In this document: piece after piece, positions 5,827 to 6,065 of the stretch | How positions within the stretch are numbered: position 1 is the stretch's first letter | Layout: every line of letters begins with the position of its first letter | Assembly (NCBI GenBank): GCA_003243865.1 | Contig: QHBQ01000210.1 | Location: 1 to 6,065 of the forward strand | Reading direction: 5' to 3' | Length of the DNA stretch: 6,065 nt | Source: Candidatus Chloroheliales bacterium | GTDB lineage: Bacteria > Chloroflexota > Chloroflexia > QHBQ01 | Program-made: the position numbers and the translations under genes | The notes under the pieces: model-generated | Told to the model about the DNA's origin: nothing | What the model saw: the letters and a program-made list of their open reading frames with translations, nothing else | Database searches by the model: none

Positions 5827-6065
5827 ATGAAGCTGAAGCAACTCACCACCAGTGTCTACCGCATCCCCACCGATCGCCCCGAAGCCGACGGTACGTTTGC
5901 CTGGGATGCAACCACGATGCTGCTGGTGGAGGCGGAGGCCGACTCTGGCGCACATGGGCTGGGCTTCAGCTACACCTCTGCGGCAACGGCAGCCATCGTC
6001 CACGAGTTGCTGGCCCCGGCGATAGTCGGCTGCGAACCAAGCGACACTGGCGCGGCGTGGACGAG
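5827..6065 (+). CDS. Enolase-superfamily enzyme, mandelate racemase/muconate lactonizing type, 5' part only
   Basis: Seventy-nine codons and two bases are present; the rest lies beyond the window. The fragment is the N-terminal capping domain of the MR/MLE branch of the enolase superfamily. It has a first beta strand KLKQLTTSVYRIPT, then the specificity-loop segment TDRPEADGTFAWDATTMLLV (15-34), then HGLGFSYTSAATAAIVHELLAPAIVG (about 43-68), the usual G-x-G-F/Y-x-Y-T turn and helix before the barrel. Such enzymes abstract the proton alpha to a carboxylate in sugar acids or related compounds using a Mg-bound barrel domain, which is missing here, so neither catalytic residues nor substrate can be judged. 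Full-length members have about 350-400 residues. It follows the upstream gene by two bases and has an excellent ribosome site. Confidence 0.85.
   Translation, partial: MKLKQLTTSVYRIPTDRPEADGTFAWDATTMLLVEAEADSGAHGLGFSYTSAATAAIVHELLAPAIVGCEPSDTGAAWT

Overview
This GC-rich bacterial window holds six protein genes packed at ordinary prokaryotic density: one on the minus strand at the left and five on the plus strand. No rRNA, tRNA, CRISPR array, transposase or phage gene was seen. The gene mix (a PoxB/YdaP-like thiamine-diphosphate enzyme, a glucoamylase-like glycoside hydrolase, a GH1 beta-glucosidase, a DUF2231 membrane protein) and the 7-bp intergenic tandem repeat would fit a free-living bacterium such as a member of the Chloroflexota. 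That placement is a weak inference, and nothing in the window fixes the taxon.

Left block (1-1437): the first 420 codons of a thiamine-diphosphate-dependent oxidase/decarboxylase-like enzyme read leftward from a GTG at 1262-1260 and run off the window. Upstream of it, and divergent from the next gene, is an array of five perfect-length 7-bp units that also contains promoter-like boxes for the leftward gene.

Middle block (1438-4192): a glucoamylase-like protein (PF10091/COG5368, the family containing GH144 beta-1,2-glucanases) is followed 82 bp later by a GH1 beta-glucosidase. Both have strong Shine-Dalgarno sites and neither has a signal peptide. Together they could turn an imported beta-glucan or oligosaccharide, possibly beta-1,2-linked, into glucose inside the cell. 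The stop codon of the first enzyme lies inside a C-rich/G-rich palindromic repeat that appears to have supplied its last residues.

Right block (4193-6065): after a 183-bp leader carrying two consecutive bulged stem-loops, three genes follow closely: a four-helix DUF2231 membrane protein, a 301-residue membrane protein I do not recognise, and the start of an enolase-superfamily (mandelate racemase/muconate lactonizing) enzyme whose ribosome-binding site lies in the end of the preceding gene. The unrecognised protein is the most novel item. It is an internal duplication of a unit of about 115 residues in which histidine, asparagine, GG, W and GPP positions are repeated at a nearly constant offset of 129-133 residues.
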